In this document: positions 34,378-42,439 of the stretch, piece by piece | Layout: every line of letters starts with the position of its first letter | How positions within the stretch are numbered: position 1 is the stretch's first letter | Assembly: GCF_018982965.1 (NCBI RefSeq) | Contig: NZ_JACBYP010000074.1 | Span: 1 to 42,577 of the forward strand | DNA: 42,577 bases | Origin: Streptomyces mayonensis | GTDB lineage: Bacteria; Actinomycetota; Actinomycetes; Streptomycetales; Streptomycetaceae | Reading direction: 5' to 3' | Program-made: the position numbers and the translations under genes | Notes under the pieces: generated by a model | The model's input: the letters and a program-made list of their open reading frames with translations, nothing else | Told to the model about the DNA's origin: nothing | Database searches by the model: none

Positions 34378-34971
34378 TCAGCCCGAAGTCTCCTCGTCGG
34401 CCGGGTCCGGCCACGCGTTGTACCGCTCCAGGTACGCGGCGAAGCGGACCAGGTCGTGCTCCGCCCAGTCCGCGAGCCGCTCCCGGAACGCCGCCCGGCG
34501 TCGCCGCGTGACCTGCGCCAGGACCTGCCGACCCGCCCGCGTCAGGTGCAGGACCTGGACGCGCTGGTCGTCCGGGTCCGCCCGCCGCTCGACCAGTTCG
34601 GCGCGCTCCAGCGCCGACACCTGGCGGCTGACCGTGGACTTGTCCAGCGCGTAGTGGGCGGCCAGGTCGGTGGCCCGGCAGCCGCCCCGCTCCTCCAGAT
34701 GACCGAGCAGCGTGTACGACACCAGCGACAGCTCCGGGTGCATGCGTCCCGCCGAGGCACGGGCCCGGCGGGCGAAGACCGTCATCTCCCGCTGAATGGT
34801 CTCCACGGCGGCGTCGGCCGGCCCGTCCCCCGTTCCGCCGTGCGCCTGCGCTCCAGCGCCCGGTCCGCGGTCCGGTCCCTGATCCGGGCGGCGAGCCGGT
34901 CCGGCTCCGGCTCCGGGCCCGGCGCCGGGGTCGAGGGCCGGGTCGTCGTCGGGGGTCTCGGCAGCCGTCAC
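34378..34971 (-). CDS. MarR-family regulator with low-complexity N-terminus
   Basis: 197 residues. The first ~55 residues are Gly/Ala/Pro/Asp-rich and probably disordered. The MarR winged helix follows (CRATDLAAHYALDKSTVSRQVSALERAELVERRADPDDQRVQVLHLTRAGRQ). The GTG start at 34971 has GAGGAGG close upstream. It precedes the molybdoenzyme pair by 104 bases on the same strand and is divergent from a secreted protein gene, with a candidate operator between. Confidence 0.82.
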   Translation of the reverse strand: MTAAETPDDDPALDPGAGPGAGAGPARRPDQGPDRGPGAGAQAHGGTGDGPADAAVETIQREMTVFARRARASAGRMHPELSLVSYTLLGHLEERGGCRATDLAAHYALDKSTVSRQVSALERAELVERRADPDDQRVQVLHLTRAGRQVLAQVTRRRRAAFRERLADWAEHDLVRFAAYLERYNAWPDPADEETSG

Positions 34972-34999
34972 GGGTCCTCCTCGGCAGGGCTCGGCTCCG

Positions 35000-35014
35000 G
35001 TTGCATAGTACAAC
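35000..35014. promoter_or_regulatory. Candidate MarR operator
   Basis: GTTGCATAGTACAAC is an imperfect palindrome (GTTG...CAAC with matching inner bases, 10 of 15 symmetric) 29 bases upstream of the MarR start in a locally AT-rich spot. MarR proteins usually bind such sites over their own promoter. Confidence 0.45.
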
Positions 35015-35184
35015 TTCCCCTCCCGTCGCCGTGCGGCGGTCACCGGAGGGTGGCGGCGGAGGCCGGCCGCGGAGGGCGGCCTGCGGACGAGCGGGTTGGT
35101 CTGTACATGACCTCGTTGGCAGGCCAGACTGTCCGCCGAGTGCTCGCACCCGGGCCCGTGCCGCCCCCCCACCGAGGAGCCCCC

Positions 35185-36084
35185 ATGCCTCTCCTGCCTC
35201 CCGTGCGTCCTGCGTCACCGCGCGCCCGGCAACGTTGTCACGCCGTCCTCACCGGAATCGCCGCCCTCGCCCTCGCCCTGACCGCACCGGCGGCGTCGGC
35301 CGCGCCCGCCGCCGACACCTGGAACGAGGTCGGCTCCGACCGCGCCGACCCGCTGACCGAGAGCCAGGGACTGGCCTCGGTCGAGGTCCCCGCGGGCAGC
35401 CCCAACCGCTACACCGGGATCGGCACCGTTCCGATCGGCCTCAGCACCCGGGGCTGGAACCACGTCGGTGATCCCGACGCCTCCTACGACGGCCACTACG
35501 TCGAGCCGTACCAGCGCGACGACGGGAACACCAAGATGTTCCGCGTGCAGGCGCCGGACGGGAGCTGGTCGGAGTACGTGCACGAACTGAGCGCCGGCGA
35601 GGCGCTGAACAACTCCTGGTCGGCGATCTCCCCGGACGGTCAGTGGATGCTCTCGGGCGAGTGGGGCACGATGGACCGGCTGCTGGTCTTCCCGACGCCG
35701 GGCGTCAACCCGGACACCTCGCCGTCCGCGAACCTCCCCCAGGCGGCCACGGTCCACCTGGACCACGCCGTGCGCGACGTCCAGGGCTGCGACTTCCTCG
35801 ACGCGACCACGCTGCTGTGCTCCTCCGACGACCCGGCCGGCACCCTCTTCGGCATCACCAAGCCGCTGCTGCAGATCGACCTGGCCGCCGCCCCGGACGG
35901 CACGGACGTCACCGGCCACGTCACCGCCCTGCGGCAGCTGCCCCTGCGCAGCGCGTGCTCCGGCGACTTCGAGGCGGAGGGCATCGACTACGACCGGCGT
36001 ACCGGCACCCTGCGCGTGATCGTCGTGTCGCCCGGCTTCTGCGTGCTGACGGACAGCGTGACCTACCGCTTCACCCGCGGCTGA
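35185..36084 (+). CDS. Secreted protein of unknown function
   Basis: 299 residues. Sec signal peptide (TGIAALALALTAPAASAAPA) to about residue 40. The mature protein has repeated beta-type segments (SWSAISPDGQWMLSGEWGTMDRLLVF, HAVRDVQGCDFLDATTLLCSSDDP, GIDYDRRTGTLRVIVVSPG), suggesting a propeller-like fold, with four cysteines that could form two disulfides. I recognise no enzyme motif. GAGGAG precedes ATG 35185. It is divergent from the MarR gene, which may control it. Confidence 0.75.
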   Translation: MPLLPPVRPASPRARQRCHAVLTGIAALALALTAPAASAAPAADTWNEVGSDRADPLTESQGLASVEVPAGSPNRYTGIGTVPIGLSTRGWNHVGDPDASYDGHYVEPYQRDDGNTKMFRVQAPDGSWSEYVHELSAGEALNNSWSAISPDGQWMLSGEWGTMDRLLVFPTPGVNPDTSPSANLPQAATVHLDHAVRDVQGCDFLDATTLLCSSDDPAGTLFGITKPLLQIDLAAAPDGTDVTGHVTALRQLPLRSACSGDFEAEGIDYDRRTGTLRVIVVSPGFCVLTDSVTYRFTRG

Positions 36085-36252
36085 GGCCCCTCGCCCGCGC
36101 CGGCGGTGCCCGGAGACGGGGCTCGCCCGCGCCGGTAGTGCCCGGAGGCGGGAGGTGTTTTTCTGGAGGTGTGCGCCACAGTCGGCGGCATGTCCCGCCG
36201 TGGGCCGTCTGCACCGCGGCAGGCGGTGTGCGCCACGAGAGGAGCGATCACG

Positions 36253-36624
36253 ATGGACGGTGAGCGACTGCATCCGGAATCCGTCTCGGTGGAGCTGAGC
36301 GGCTGCGGCAAGGAGGACGCCCGGACCGTGTTCGACGCGCTGTGCGCGTGCTTCTCCTCCGACCGGCACGCCGGGGACGCGACCCGGGAGTACCACGAGG
36401 TGCGCCCGACCGTGTGGCTCGGCACCTTCGACGTGGCCGAGGACCTGCACGGCGAGTGCGGCCCGGCCCGGCTGACGGCCTCGGTGGACGCCGACGTCCA
36501 GGGCGGCTACTGGGCGATCGACCGCTTCCGCACCACCCTGGACTCCCTGTTCACCGTGCACGACCTCAGCACGGCCTCCGGGGACCAGGAGCGGGAGCTG
36601 CACGTGCGGCTCGAGAGCCGCTGA
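36253..36624 (+). CDS. Small conserved-looking cytoplasmic protein, unknown
   Basis: 123 residues. GAGAGGAG lies 8 bases before ATG 36253; an earlier in-frame ATG (36169) has no such site. No signal peptide or membrane segment. It begins with a beta-strand-like VSVELSGCGKEDARTVFDALCACF and alternates predicted strands and helices. Three cysteines occur near residues 18-36. I recognise no family. It precedes fadH but is separated from it by that gene's own promoter. Confidence 0.65.
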   Translation: MDGERLHPESVSVELSGCGKEDARTVFDALCACFSSDRHAGDATREYHEVRPTVWLGTFDVAEDLHGECGPARLTASVDADVQGGYWAIDRFRTTLDSLFTVHDLSTASGDQERELHVRLESR

Positions 36625-36656
36625 CGCCCGGTCCCCGCGGGTGCCGGTGTGGTGTG

Positions 36657-36696
36657 CGCCGCGCTTTTGTGCAACTAGTTGCACAAAAGCGCGGCG
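36657..36696. promoter_or_regulatory. 40-base perfect palindrome over the fadH promoter
   Basis: Perfect symmetry about 36676/36677 (centre ACTAGT). The inner part TTGTGCAACTAGTTGCACAA (36667-36686) looks like a repressor site and the outer arms are GC-rich. It contains the -35 of the fadH promoter (36679-36684). The best candidate ligand is the PadR protein encoded at the end of the same operon. As RNA it would also form a long hairpin that could end transcription of the upstream gene. Confidence 0.8.
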
Positions 36697-36708
36697 GTCC
36701 TCTACAAC
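36679..36708 (+). promoter_or_regulatory. Promoter of the fadH-padR operon
   Basis: TTGCAC (36679-36684), 18-base spacer, TACAAC (36703-36708). About 30 bases before the fadH ATG, so the leader is short. Confidence 0.6.
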
Positions 36709-36738
36709 TGAGGCACCACACCGCGCACGGAGGGCCCG

Positions 36739-38754
36739 ATGAGCCGTTACCCCCACCTGCTGAGCCCGCTGGACCTGGGATTCACCACGCTGCCCAACCG
36801 GGTCCTCATGGGCTCCATGCACGTCGGCCTGGAAGAGGCCGAGGGCGGTTTCGAGCGCATGGCCGCCTTCTACGCCGCTCGTGCCCGCGGCGGGGTGGGC
36901 CTCATCGTCACCGGCGGCATCGCCCCCAACGACGAGGGCCGCCCCTACCCGGGCGGCGCCCGGCTCACCACGCCGGAGGAGGCCGAGCGGCACCGGGTCG
37001 TCACCGGCGCCGTCCACCGCGAGGGCGGCCGTATCGCCCTCCAGATCCTGCACTTCGGCCGCTACGCCTACCACCCCGACCTGGTCGCGCCGAGCCCGCT
37101 CCAGGCCCCGATCAGCCCGCACGTGCCCCGTGAGCTGACCGACGCGGACATCGAGCGCACCGTCGACGACTACGTGCGCACCGCCCGCCTCGCCCGCGCG
37201 GCCGGGTACGACGGCGTCGAGATCATGGGCTCCGAGGGCTACCTGATCAACGAGTTCGTCGCCGCGCGGACCAACCACCGAACCGACCGCTGGGGCGGCC
37301 CGTACGAGAACCGCATCCGCTTCCCCGTCGAGATCGTGCGCCGGGTGCGCGAGGCGGCCGGCGAGGACTTCATCGTCGTCTACCGCCTGTCCATGCTCGA
37401 CCTCGTCCCCGGCGGTTCCACCCTCGACGAGGTGATCACCCTGGCCAGGGCCGTCGAGGACGCCGGAGCGACCCTCATCAACACCGGCATCGGCTGGCAC
37501 GAGGCCCGCATCCCCACCATCGCCACGTCCGTGCCGCGCGGCGCCTACACCTGGGTCACCAGGCGGCTGATGGGCGAGGTGTCGGTACCGCTCGTCACCA
37601 CCAACCGCATCAACACCCCCGAACTGGCCGAGCAGTTGCTCGCCGACGGCGCGGCCGACATGGTCTCGGTGGCCCGCCCGATGCTCGCCGACCCCGACTT
37701 CGTCGCCAAGGCCGCGGCCGGCCGCCCCGAGGCGATCAACACCTGCATCGGCTGCAACCAGGCCTGCCTGGACCACACGTTCAGCGGGCAGATCACCTCC
37801 TGCCTGGTCAACCCGCGCGCCTGCCACGAGACCGAACTGGTCCTCGCCCCGACCCGGCGGCGCAAACGCGTCGCCGTCGTCGGCGCCGGACCCGCCGGAC
37901 TGGCCTGCGCGGTGAGCGCGGCCGAACGCGGCCACCAGGTCACCCTGTTCGACGCCGCGAGCGAGATCGGCGGCCAGCTCAACGTCGCCCGCAAGGTCCC
38001 CGGCAAGCAGGAGTTCGACGAGACACTGCGCTACTTCCGCACCCAACTCGCGGCGCACGGCGTCGACGTACGCCTGAACACCCGGGTCGGCGCGGACGAA
38101 CTCACCGGCCACGACGAGGTCGTCGTCGCCACCGGCGTCACCCCGCGCACCCCCGACATCCCCGGCGTCGACCACCCGTCCGTCGTCGGCTACCTCGACG
38201 TCCTGCGCGACGGCGCACCCGTCGGCGGGCGGGTCGCGATCCTCGGCGCCGGCGGCATCGGCTTCGACGTCGCCGAGTACCTCACCGACGGCGGCGACAA
38301 GGCGCACGAGGACCCGGAGACGTACTTCCGCCGCTGGGGCGTCGACACCGGCTACCGCGGCCCCGGCGGCCTCGCCGCGCCCGAGCGCCCCGCGCCGCCG
38401 CGCACCGTCCACCTCCTCCAGCGCAAGACGTCCAAGGTCGGCGCCGGGCTCGGCAGAACCACCGGCTGGATCCACCGCACCGAACTGAAGCACCGCGGCG
38501 TCACCATGGTGCCGGGCGTGCGCTACGACCGGATCGACGACGCCGGCCTGCACATCACCGTCGGCGACGAGTCCACGGTCCTGGAGGTCGACACGGTCGT
38601 CCTGTGCACGGGCCAGGAACCGAGCCGGGGCCTGTACGAGGACCTGGTCGCCGCCGGGCGCAGCGCGCACCTGATCGGCGGGGCCGACGTGGCCGCCGAA
38701 CTGGACGCCAAGCGTGCCGTCCGGCAGGGCACCGAACTGGCGGCGGCGCTGTAG
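36739..38754 (+). CDS. fadH: 2,4-dienoyl-CoA reductase-type flavoenzyme (FadH/OYE family)
   Basis: 671 residues, almost exactly the length of E. coli FadH. Residues 1-330 form the FMN TIM barrel with catalytic Tyr168 and His254 in positions matching the E. coli enzyme. C336, C339, C343 and C355 bind the 4Fe-4S cluster. An FAD/NAD(P) module follows (VAVVGAGPAGLACAVSAAERG; AILGAGGIGFDVAEYL). It reduces conjugated double bonds of unsaturated fatty acyl-CoA or related enones with NADPH. The GGAGGG ribosome site precedes ATG 36739. The operator over its promoter suggests induction by the substrate class. Confidence 0.92.
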   Translation: MSRYPHLLSPLDLGFTTLPNRVLMGSMHVGLEEAEGGFERMAAFYAARARGGVGLIVTGGIAPNDEGRPYPGGARLTTPEEAERHRVVTGAVHREGGRIALQILHFGRYAYHPDLVAPSPLQAPISPHVPRELTDADIERTVDDYVRTARLARAAGYDGVEIMGSEGYLINEFVAARTNHRTDRWGGPYENRIRFPVEIVRRVREAAGEDFIVVYRLSMLDLVPGGSTLDEVITLARAVEDAGATLINTGIGWHEARIPTIATSVPRGAYTWVTRRLMGEVSVPLVTTNRINTPELAEQLLADGAADMVSVARPMLADPDFVAKAAAGRPEAINTCIGCNQACLDHTFSGQITSCLVNPRACHETELVLAPTRRRKRVAVVGAGPAGLACAVSAAERGHQVTLFDAASEIGGQLNVARKVPGKQEFDETLRYFRTQLAAHGVDVRLNTRVGADELTGHDEVVVATGVTPRTPDIPGVDHPSVVGYLDVLRDGAPVGGRVAILGAGGIGFDVAEYLTDGGDKAHEDPETYFRRWGVDTGYRGPGGLAAPERPAPPRTVHLLQRKTSKVGAGLGRTTGWIHRTELKHRGVTMVPGVRYDRIDDAGLHITVGDESTVLEVDTVVLCTGQEPSRGLYEDLVAAGRSAHLIGGADVAAELDAKRAVRQGTELAAAL

Positions 38755-38788
38755 GGAGACGGTGCGGGGCCGTCCCTAGGATGGCCCC

Positions 38789-39340
38789 ATGTCACTCCCG
38801 CACGCGATCCTCACCGCCCTGGCCGAACGGCCGTCGTCGGGGCTGGAGCTGACCCGCCGCTTCGACAGGTCGATCGGCTACTTCTGGTCGGCGACGCACC
38901 AGCAGATCTACCGCGAGCTGGGAAAACTGGAGGCCGACGGCCTGATCCGCGCACTGCCCGGCGAGCAGCCGGCCCGGGGGCAGAAGAAGTCCTACGAGGT
39001 GATGCCGGCGGGCCGCGCCGAACTGGCCCGCTGGACCGCCGCCCCGCAGGACCCGAAACCGCTGCGGGACGGCATGCTGCTGCGGCTGCGCGCCGCGGCG
39101 GTCGTCGGCACCGCGGGCATCGAGGCGGACCTCCGCCGCCACCTGGAGCTGCACGCGCGGCAGTTGGCCGAGTACGAGGAGATCGAGAAGCGGGACTTCC
39201 CACCCGGCCGGGACAGCGCCGAGGACCGGCTGCGGCACCTGGTGCTGCGGGCCGGTCTCGACCTGGAGACCTTCTGGACCCGCTGGCTCGAACACGCGCT
39301 GGCGGAGTTCGCCGAACTGCCCGGCGACGGACCGGCCTGA
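38789..39340 (+). CDS. PadR-family regulator of the fadH operon
   Basis: 183 residues. Winged helix LPHAILTALAERPSSGLELTRRFDRSIGYFWSATHQQIYRELGKLEADGLI and a C-terminal helical domain ending LDLETFWTRWLEHALAEF, the two-domain PadR form. It starts 34 bases after fadH with its own AGGA site and is likely co-transcribed, giving feedback control through the 40-base palindrome. It is distantly similar to the PadR at 28664-29260. Confidence 0.85.
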   Translation: MSLPHAILTALAERPSSGLELTRRFDRSIGYFWSATHQQIYRELGKLEADGLIRALPGEQPARGQKKSYEVMPAGRAELARWTAAPQDPKPLRDGMLLRLRAAAVVGTAGIEADLRRHLELHARQLAEYEEIEKRDFPPGRDSAEDRLRHLVLRAGLDLETFWTRWLEHALAEFAELPGDGPA

Positions 39341-39357
39341 GGCTCCCGCGTCCCCTC

Positions 39358-39483
39358 TTCTCGCCGGGCCTCCGCTTCTCGCCGGACCTTCGCTTCTCGC
39401 CGGGCCTCCGCTTCTCGCCGGGCCTCCGCTTCTCGCCGGACCTCCGCTTCCAGCCGGACCTTCGCTTCTCGCCGGGCCTTCGC
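39358..39483. repeat. 18-base tandem repeat, 7 copies
   Basis: Seven contiguous units of TTCTCGCCGGGCCTCCGC with C/T and A/G variants fill 39358-39483 exactly and stop at the stop codon of the minus-strand gene. The period is a multiple of three. Read in frame with that gene past its stop, it would encode charged AEARRE-type hexapeptides. It lies between convergent genes, so it may also act in termination. Confidence 0.9.
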
Positions 39484-40047
39484 TCAGAACCGGTACGGCT
39501 TCGAGCGGCGGCGCAGGAACCAGGCACCGGCGATGACACCGGCGCCCACCAGCGCGCCGCCCGCCACCAGCGTGGGCGTGCCGTAGTCCTGGACGGCTCC
39601 GCCGAGGCCGCCCATGACACCGCGGGGCGACGCCGACGCGGAGGGCGTGGCGGAACGGCTGGGGGAGGGCGAGGGCGAGGGGGAGGGAGCCGCCGAGACG
39701 ATGACCGTCTGGGTGCCCGCGGTGCTGTTGTTCGAGCACATGACGATCACCGTGTAGGTGCCCGGCGCGATGCCCGACCAGGCCGCCGACTGGCCGGAGG
39801 CGCTGCCGGACAGCGCCACCTGCCGGCCCTGCGCGAAGTCCCGCTGGCTGCCGCTGAGCAGCGAGGCGGTGCCCCAACTGCCGTTGAGCTGGGCGCAGGC
39901 CGTGGTCGTGACGGACACCGTGGTGCCGGTGGTGCTCACCGAGATGCCCGGCCCGGCGGCGGCCGGAGCGGCGGCCAGGGCGACGGGCAGCGCGGCGGCG
40001 GCTGCCGCGGTCAGGCCGGAGCGGAGAAGAGGCGAAGAGATGCGCAT
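39484..40047 (-). CDS. Secreted protein with C-terminal membrane anchor
   Basis: 187 residues. Signal peptide MRISSPLLRSGLTAAAAAALPVALAAAPAAA; an external beta domain with two cysteines (TTTACAQLNGSWGTASLL...VIVMCSNNSTAGTQTVIVS); a Ser-Pro linker (PSPSPSPSPSRS); a Gly-rich segment; and a membrane helix (LVAGGALVGAGVIAGAWFL) followed by RRRSKPYRF. Typical of Streptomyces surface proteins of unknown function. GGAGGG precedes ATG 40047. The stop codon directly abuts the seven-copy repeat. Confidence 0.75.
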   Translation of the reverse strand: MRISSPLLRSGLTAAAAAALPVALAAAPAAAGPGISVSTTGTTVSVTTTACAQLNGSWGTASLLSGSQRDFAQGRQVALSGSASGQSAAWSGIAPGTYTVIVMCSNNSTAGTQTVIVSAAPSPSPSPSPSRSATPSASASPRGVMGGLGGAVQDYGTPTLVAGGALVGAGVIAGAWFLRRRSKPYRF

Positions 40048-40214
40048 GTGGACTGCCCTCCGGCGGCACGGTCGGCGGTACATCCCTTGCGCCGCCGGAT
40101 CGGGAACGCCCGTGCCCCCTCACGCAGCCAACAGCCCGGCGACCCCGCCCGCATGCCGAGCGCGACCGCCCAGGTGACGCCCGTACGCCGGCCGGGCCCG
40201 TCGTCACCTCGGCC

Positions 40215-41216
40215 TCACCCGGCGGGGCCCGTCGTCACCTTCCGCTCGGCGGAGAAACCGCCCCAGGTGCCGTCGGCCAGCCTGGCCCGGATCCGCACCC
40301 GGTGCGTGACACCTGCCTCGCGCCCCGCGTAGAAGCTGTACTCGGCCTTCTCGCGCGGCGCTTCGGCCCCGTAGACCAGCGAGGTCGCCGCGCGGCCGTC
40401 CAGGTGGACCTGGTACTCGGTCACCGGCCCGTCCGTGCGCGGCGGGACCCAGGTGAGGTCGAGGTAGTAACCCCCGTCGGCGCGGTGGGAGGCGGCACGC
40501 AGGTCGGTCGGCGCGGTCGCGCGGCCGTCGTCGGATCCGGGGGTGGTGAGCCGCACGGCGGCGCTCGCGGGGGAGACGTTGTCGGCGGCGTCCCGCGCCC
40601 GGACCGTGAAGGAGTAGCGCGTGCCGGGGCGCAGCCCCGTGACCTCGGCCGAGGTCCGGTCGCCGGCCACGCTGTGCACCTTCGCCTCGCCCTGGTAGAC
40701 GTCGTACGACACCACCTCGCGGTCGTCCTCGGCCGCGGACCAGGTGAGCCGCACCGACCGGCTGCCCGCCGTGCGGCCCCCGGCGTCCCCCGGGCGGGTC
40801 GGCGCGGTGCCGTCCTCGGCGACGGCGGCGGGAGTCGTCGCCCGCACCTCCTGGCTGCGCGGCCCCAGCCGCCCCTCGGCGTCGCGCGTCCGCACCGTGA
40901 AGACGTACGCCGTCGACGGCCGCAGCCGGGTCACGTCCACCATGCGCTCGGTCGCATGGACCTCCTTCACGAGCGAGCCGCCGCGGTACACCTCGTAGGA
41001 CTCGGCCCCGTCGACCGCGTGCCACATGACGTGCACGCTCGTCGCGCTGCCCGCGGCGGCGGTGACGCCCATGGGCGCCCCCGGCAGCGGGACGCCTTCG
41101 AGGTCGTCGCCGTCGGCGCCCCAGCCGCAGGACGCCAGCAGGGCGACCGTCGTGCAGAGCAGGGCGCAGCCGCGCAGGGCGGCGGTGTGTCGAGCGGGAA
41201 CGCGGGCGTCTCGCAC
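40215..41216 (-). CDS. Lipoprotein with fibronectin type III domains
   Basis: 333 residues. Signal peptide with lipobox LLASC near residue 30. About three FN3 domains follow: around 47-130 (PMGVTAAAGSATSVHVMW...YVFTVRTRDAEGRL), 145-225 (VRLTWSAAEDDREVVSYDVYQG...YSFTVRARDAADNVSPAS) and 235-330 (PTDLRAASHRADGGYYLDLTW). No catalytic domain is seen. GTG 41216 has GGAGG 8 bases upstream. FN3 modules accompany chitin- and glucan-degrading enzymes. The DasR-type site on its promoter and the adjacent chitosanase suggest a surface role in amino-sugar polymer use, which is inference. Confidence 0.8.
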   Translation of the reverse strand: MRDARVPARHTAALRGCALLCTTVALLASCGWGADGDDLEGVPLPGAPMGVTAAAGSATSVHVMWHAVDGAESYEVYRGGSLVKEVHATERMVDVTRLRPSTAYVFTVRTRDAEGRLGPRSQEVRATTPAAVAEDGTAPTRPGDAGGRTAGSRSVRLTWSAAEDDREVVSYDVYQGEAKVHSVAGDRTSAEVTGLRPGTRYSFTVRARDAADNVSPASAAVRLTTPGSDDGRATAPTDLRAASHRADGGYYLDLTWVPPRTDGPVTEYQVHLDGRAATSLVYGAEAPREKAEYSFYAGREAGVTHRVRIRARLADGTWGGFSAERKVTTGPAG

Positions 41217-41262
41217 GGCTCGGCCTCCAGAGGGGCGTCGGCTCGACTGCACGGAAGCGGAA

Positions 41263-41274
41263 TGGTCCGGACCA
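41263..41274. promoter_or_regulatory. DasR-type operator (dre-like)
   Basis: TGGTCCGGACCA is a perfect 12-base palindrome matching the core of the Streptomyces DasR responsive element (TGGTC-YR-GACCA). It starts at the -10 box of the FN3 lipoprotein promoter, so binding would block it. DasR, the GlcNAc regulator, is not encoded in this window. Confidence 0.65.
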
Positions 41275-41303
41275 ATATGACCCCCGCGGTGCGGCCGCAT
41301 CAA
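41274..41303 (-). promoter_or_regulatory. Promoter of the FN3 lipoprotein gene
   Basis: On the minus strand TTGATG (41298-41303), 18-base spacer, CATATT (41274-41279). The start should fall within the DasR-type palindrome. Confidence 0.5.
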
Positions 41304-41339
41304 GGGTGCCGTCGTGACACCCACCCGGGACGGTTACGT

Positions 41340-41576
41340 ATGCTGGATGCTCACGAGTCCGAACTCGCCGCGCTCATCGGCGAGTTCGGTCCGGTGGTGC
41401 GGGCCGCTGTCGTCGCTGATCCCGCGCCGGCGCGGGCGGCCGGACGGGCCGGAACCGGGACACGCCCGGTCCGTCCGCCCCCGGTCGCCCTCAGCCGGTG
41501 GCGGTCCGGGCGTGCACCGTCTGGCCCTGCAAAAGGTGCCCGGACGCGCGATCCGGGGACAGATGGGGCCGAGTGA
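41340..41576 (+). CDS. Possible small or remnant reading frame
   Basis: 78 codons from ATG 41340 with GGGA upstream. The first ~30 residues (MLDAHESELAALIGEFGPVV) look protein-like, then the sequence becomes Arg/Pro/Gly-rich and random-looking. It may be a gene remnant or a chance frame. No family recognised. Confidence 0.2.
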   Translation: MLDAHESELAALIGEFGPVVRAAVVADPAPARAAGRAGTGTRPVRPPPVALSRWRSGRAPSGPAKGARTRDPGTDGAE

Positions 41577-41605
41577 CGCCCATGTCCCCCAGGAGAGGCC
41601 ACATC

Positions 41606-42439
41606 GTGCGTGTCCAGTCGCTGACACTGGTCGCGGCCAGTGCCGCCCTGCTCGCCCCCACGACACCGCCCGGTACCGCCCCCGCGCTGCGCCCCGACCC
41701 TCCGGCGCGGTACGTGTCCGGTGACCGGTCCCGTCCCGCGCCCCTGCGTGCGGGACGCTCCGGGGTCCGGGTCGGACCGGCGCCCCACTTCCGTCCCGCG
41801 CCGTCCACGGGCCCGGTCCGGGTCCGGCCGAAGAGCCATGGGCACGAGCGGTCCCGTCCCGTCCGCGCCGCCGACCTGCTGGCCAGGGTGCGGGACTGCG
41901 AGCCCGTCTCGCGCGGGAACTACCGCAGCGACACCGGAGCACCCGCGGACATCCCGGTCTGCGGTACACGGGATGCCGTGTACTGGAAGGCCGACCTGGA
42001 CGTCGACTGCGACGGCCGCCCCGGCGACCGGTGCAACGGCCGTACGGACCCCCACTTCAGCCCCGCCACCGCGTTCACCGGGGCCGACGGCCGTCCGCTG
42101 GACGCCGAGCGCCTGCCCTACGTCGTCGTGCCCGAGCCCAGCGAGATCTGGGACCACCGCGCGGACGGCGTCCGCGCCGGGGCGCTCGCGGCCCTCGTCC
42201 ACGGGGACCGGGTGCGCTACGCGGTGGTCGGCGACGTCGGCCCGCGCGACCTCATCGGCGAGGCCTCCTACGCCGCCGCGCGCTCCCTGGGCATCCCGGC
42301 CGACCCGGCGGGCGGGGGCGTCTCCTCGGGGGTGACGTACATCGTCTTCAAGGGGAGCGAGTCGGAATCCATCGCGGACACGGACGCCGCCGAGAAGGCG
42401 GGCGAACGGCTGGCCCGCACGTTCGTGGACGGGGACTGA
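41606..42439 (+). CDS. Secreted GH75 chitosanase
   Basis: 277 residues. Signal peptide to about residue 26 (LVAASAALLAPTTPPGTAPA), then a basic Pro/Arg-rich stretch to about residue 75 and the GH75 catalytic domain: YWKADLDVDCDG with the conserved aspartates, DRCNGRTDPHFSPATAF, LPYVVVPEP, ALAALVHGDRVRYAVVGDVGPRDLIGEASYAAARSLGI. Cuts chitosan (glucosamine polymer) endo-wise outside the cell. GTG 41606 is chosen because AGGAGAGG lies 7 bases upstream; ATG 41582 has none. It is divergent from the FN3 lipoprotein gene. Confidence 0.85.
   Translation: MRVQSLTLVAASAALLAPTTPPGTAPALRPDPPARYVSGDRSRPAPLRAGRSGVRVGPAPHFRPAPSTGPVRVRPKSHGHERSRPVRAADLLARVRDCEPVSRGNYRSDTGAPADIPVCGTRDAVYWKADLDVDCDGRPGDRCNGRTDPHFSPATAFTGADGRPLDAERLPYVVVPEPSEIWDHRADGVRAGALAALVHGDRVRYAVVGDVGPRDLIGEASYAAARSLGIPADPAGGGVSSGVTYIVFKGSESESIADTDAAEKAGERLARTFVDGD

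Noticed and set aside
36253..36624. Cysteines of the small hypothetical protein as a metal-binding motif
   Set aside because: The cysteines (GCGK, CACF) are too few and not in a known CxxC pattern.
35215..38670. 1151-codon minus-strand open frame
   Set aside because: It spans the antisense of three well-supported plus-strand genes and the 40-base palindrome promoter. The sequence is low-complexity Val/Ala/Gly/Asp, as expected for an antisense frame in high-GC DNA.
39358..39620. Repeat-encoded GEKRRP or SGGPAR proteins on the minus strand
   Set aside because: These frames read through the tandem array and antisense of neighbouring genes, with no ribosome site or family. Only the in-frame extension of the 39484-40047 gene is worth noting, and a stop codon precedes it.
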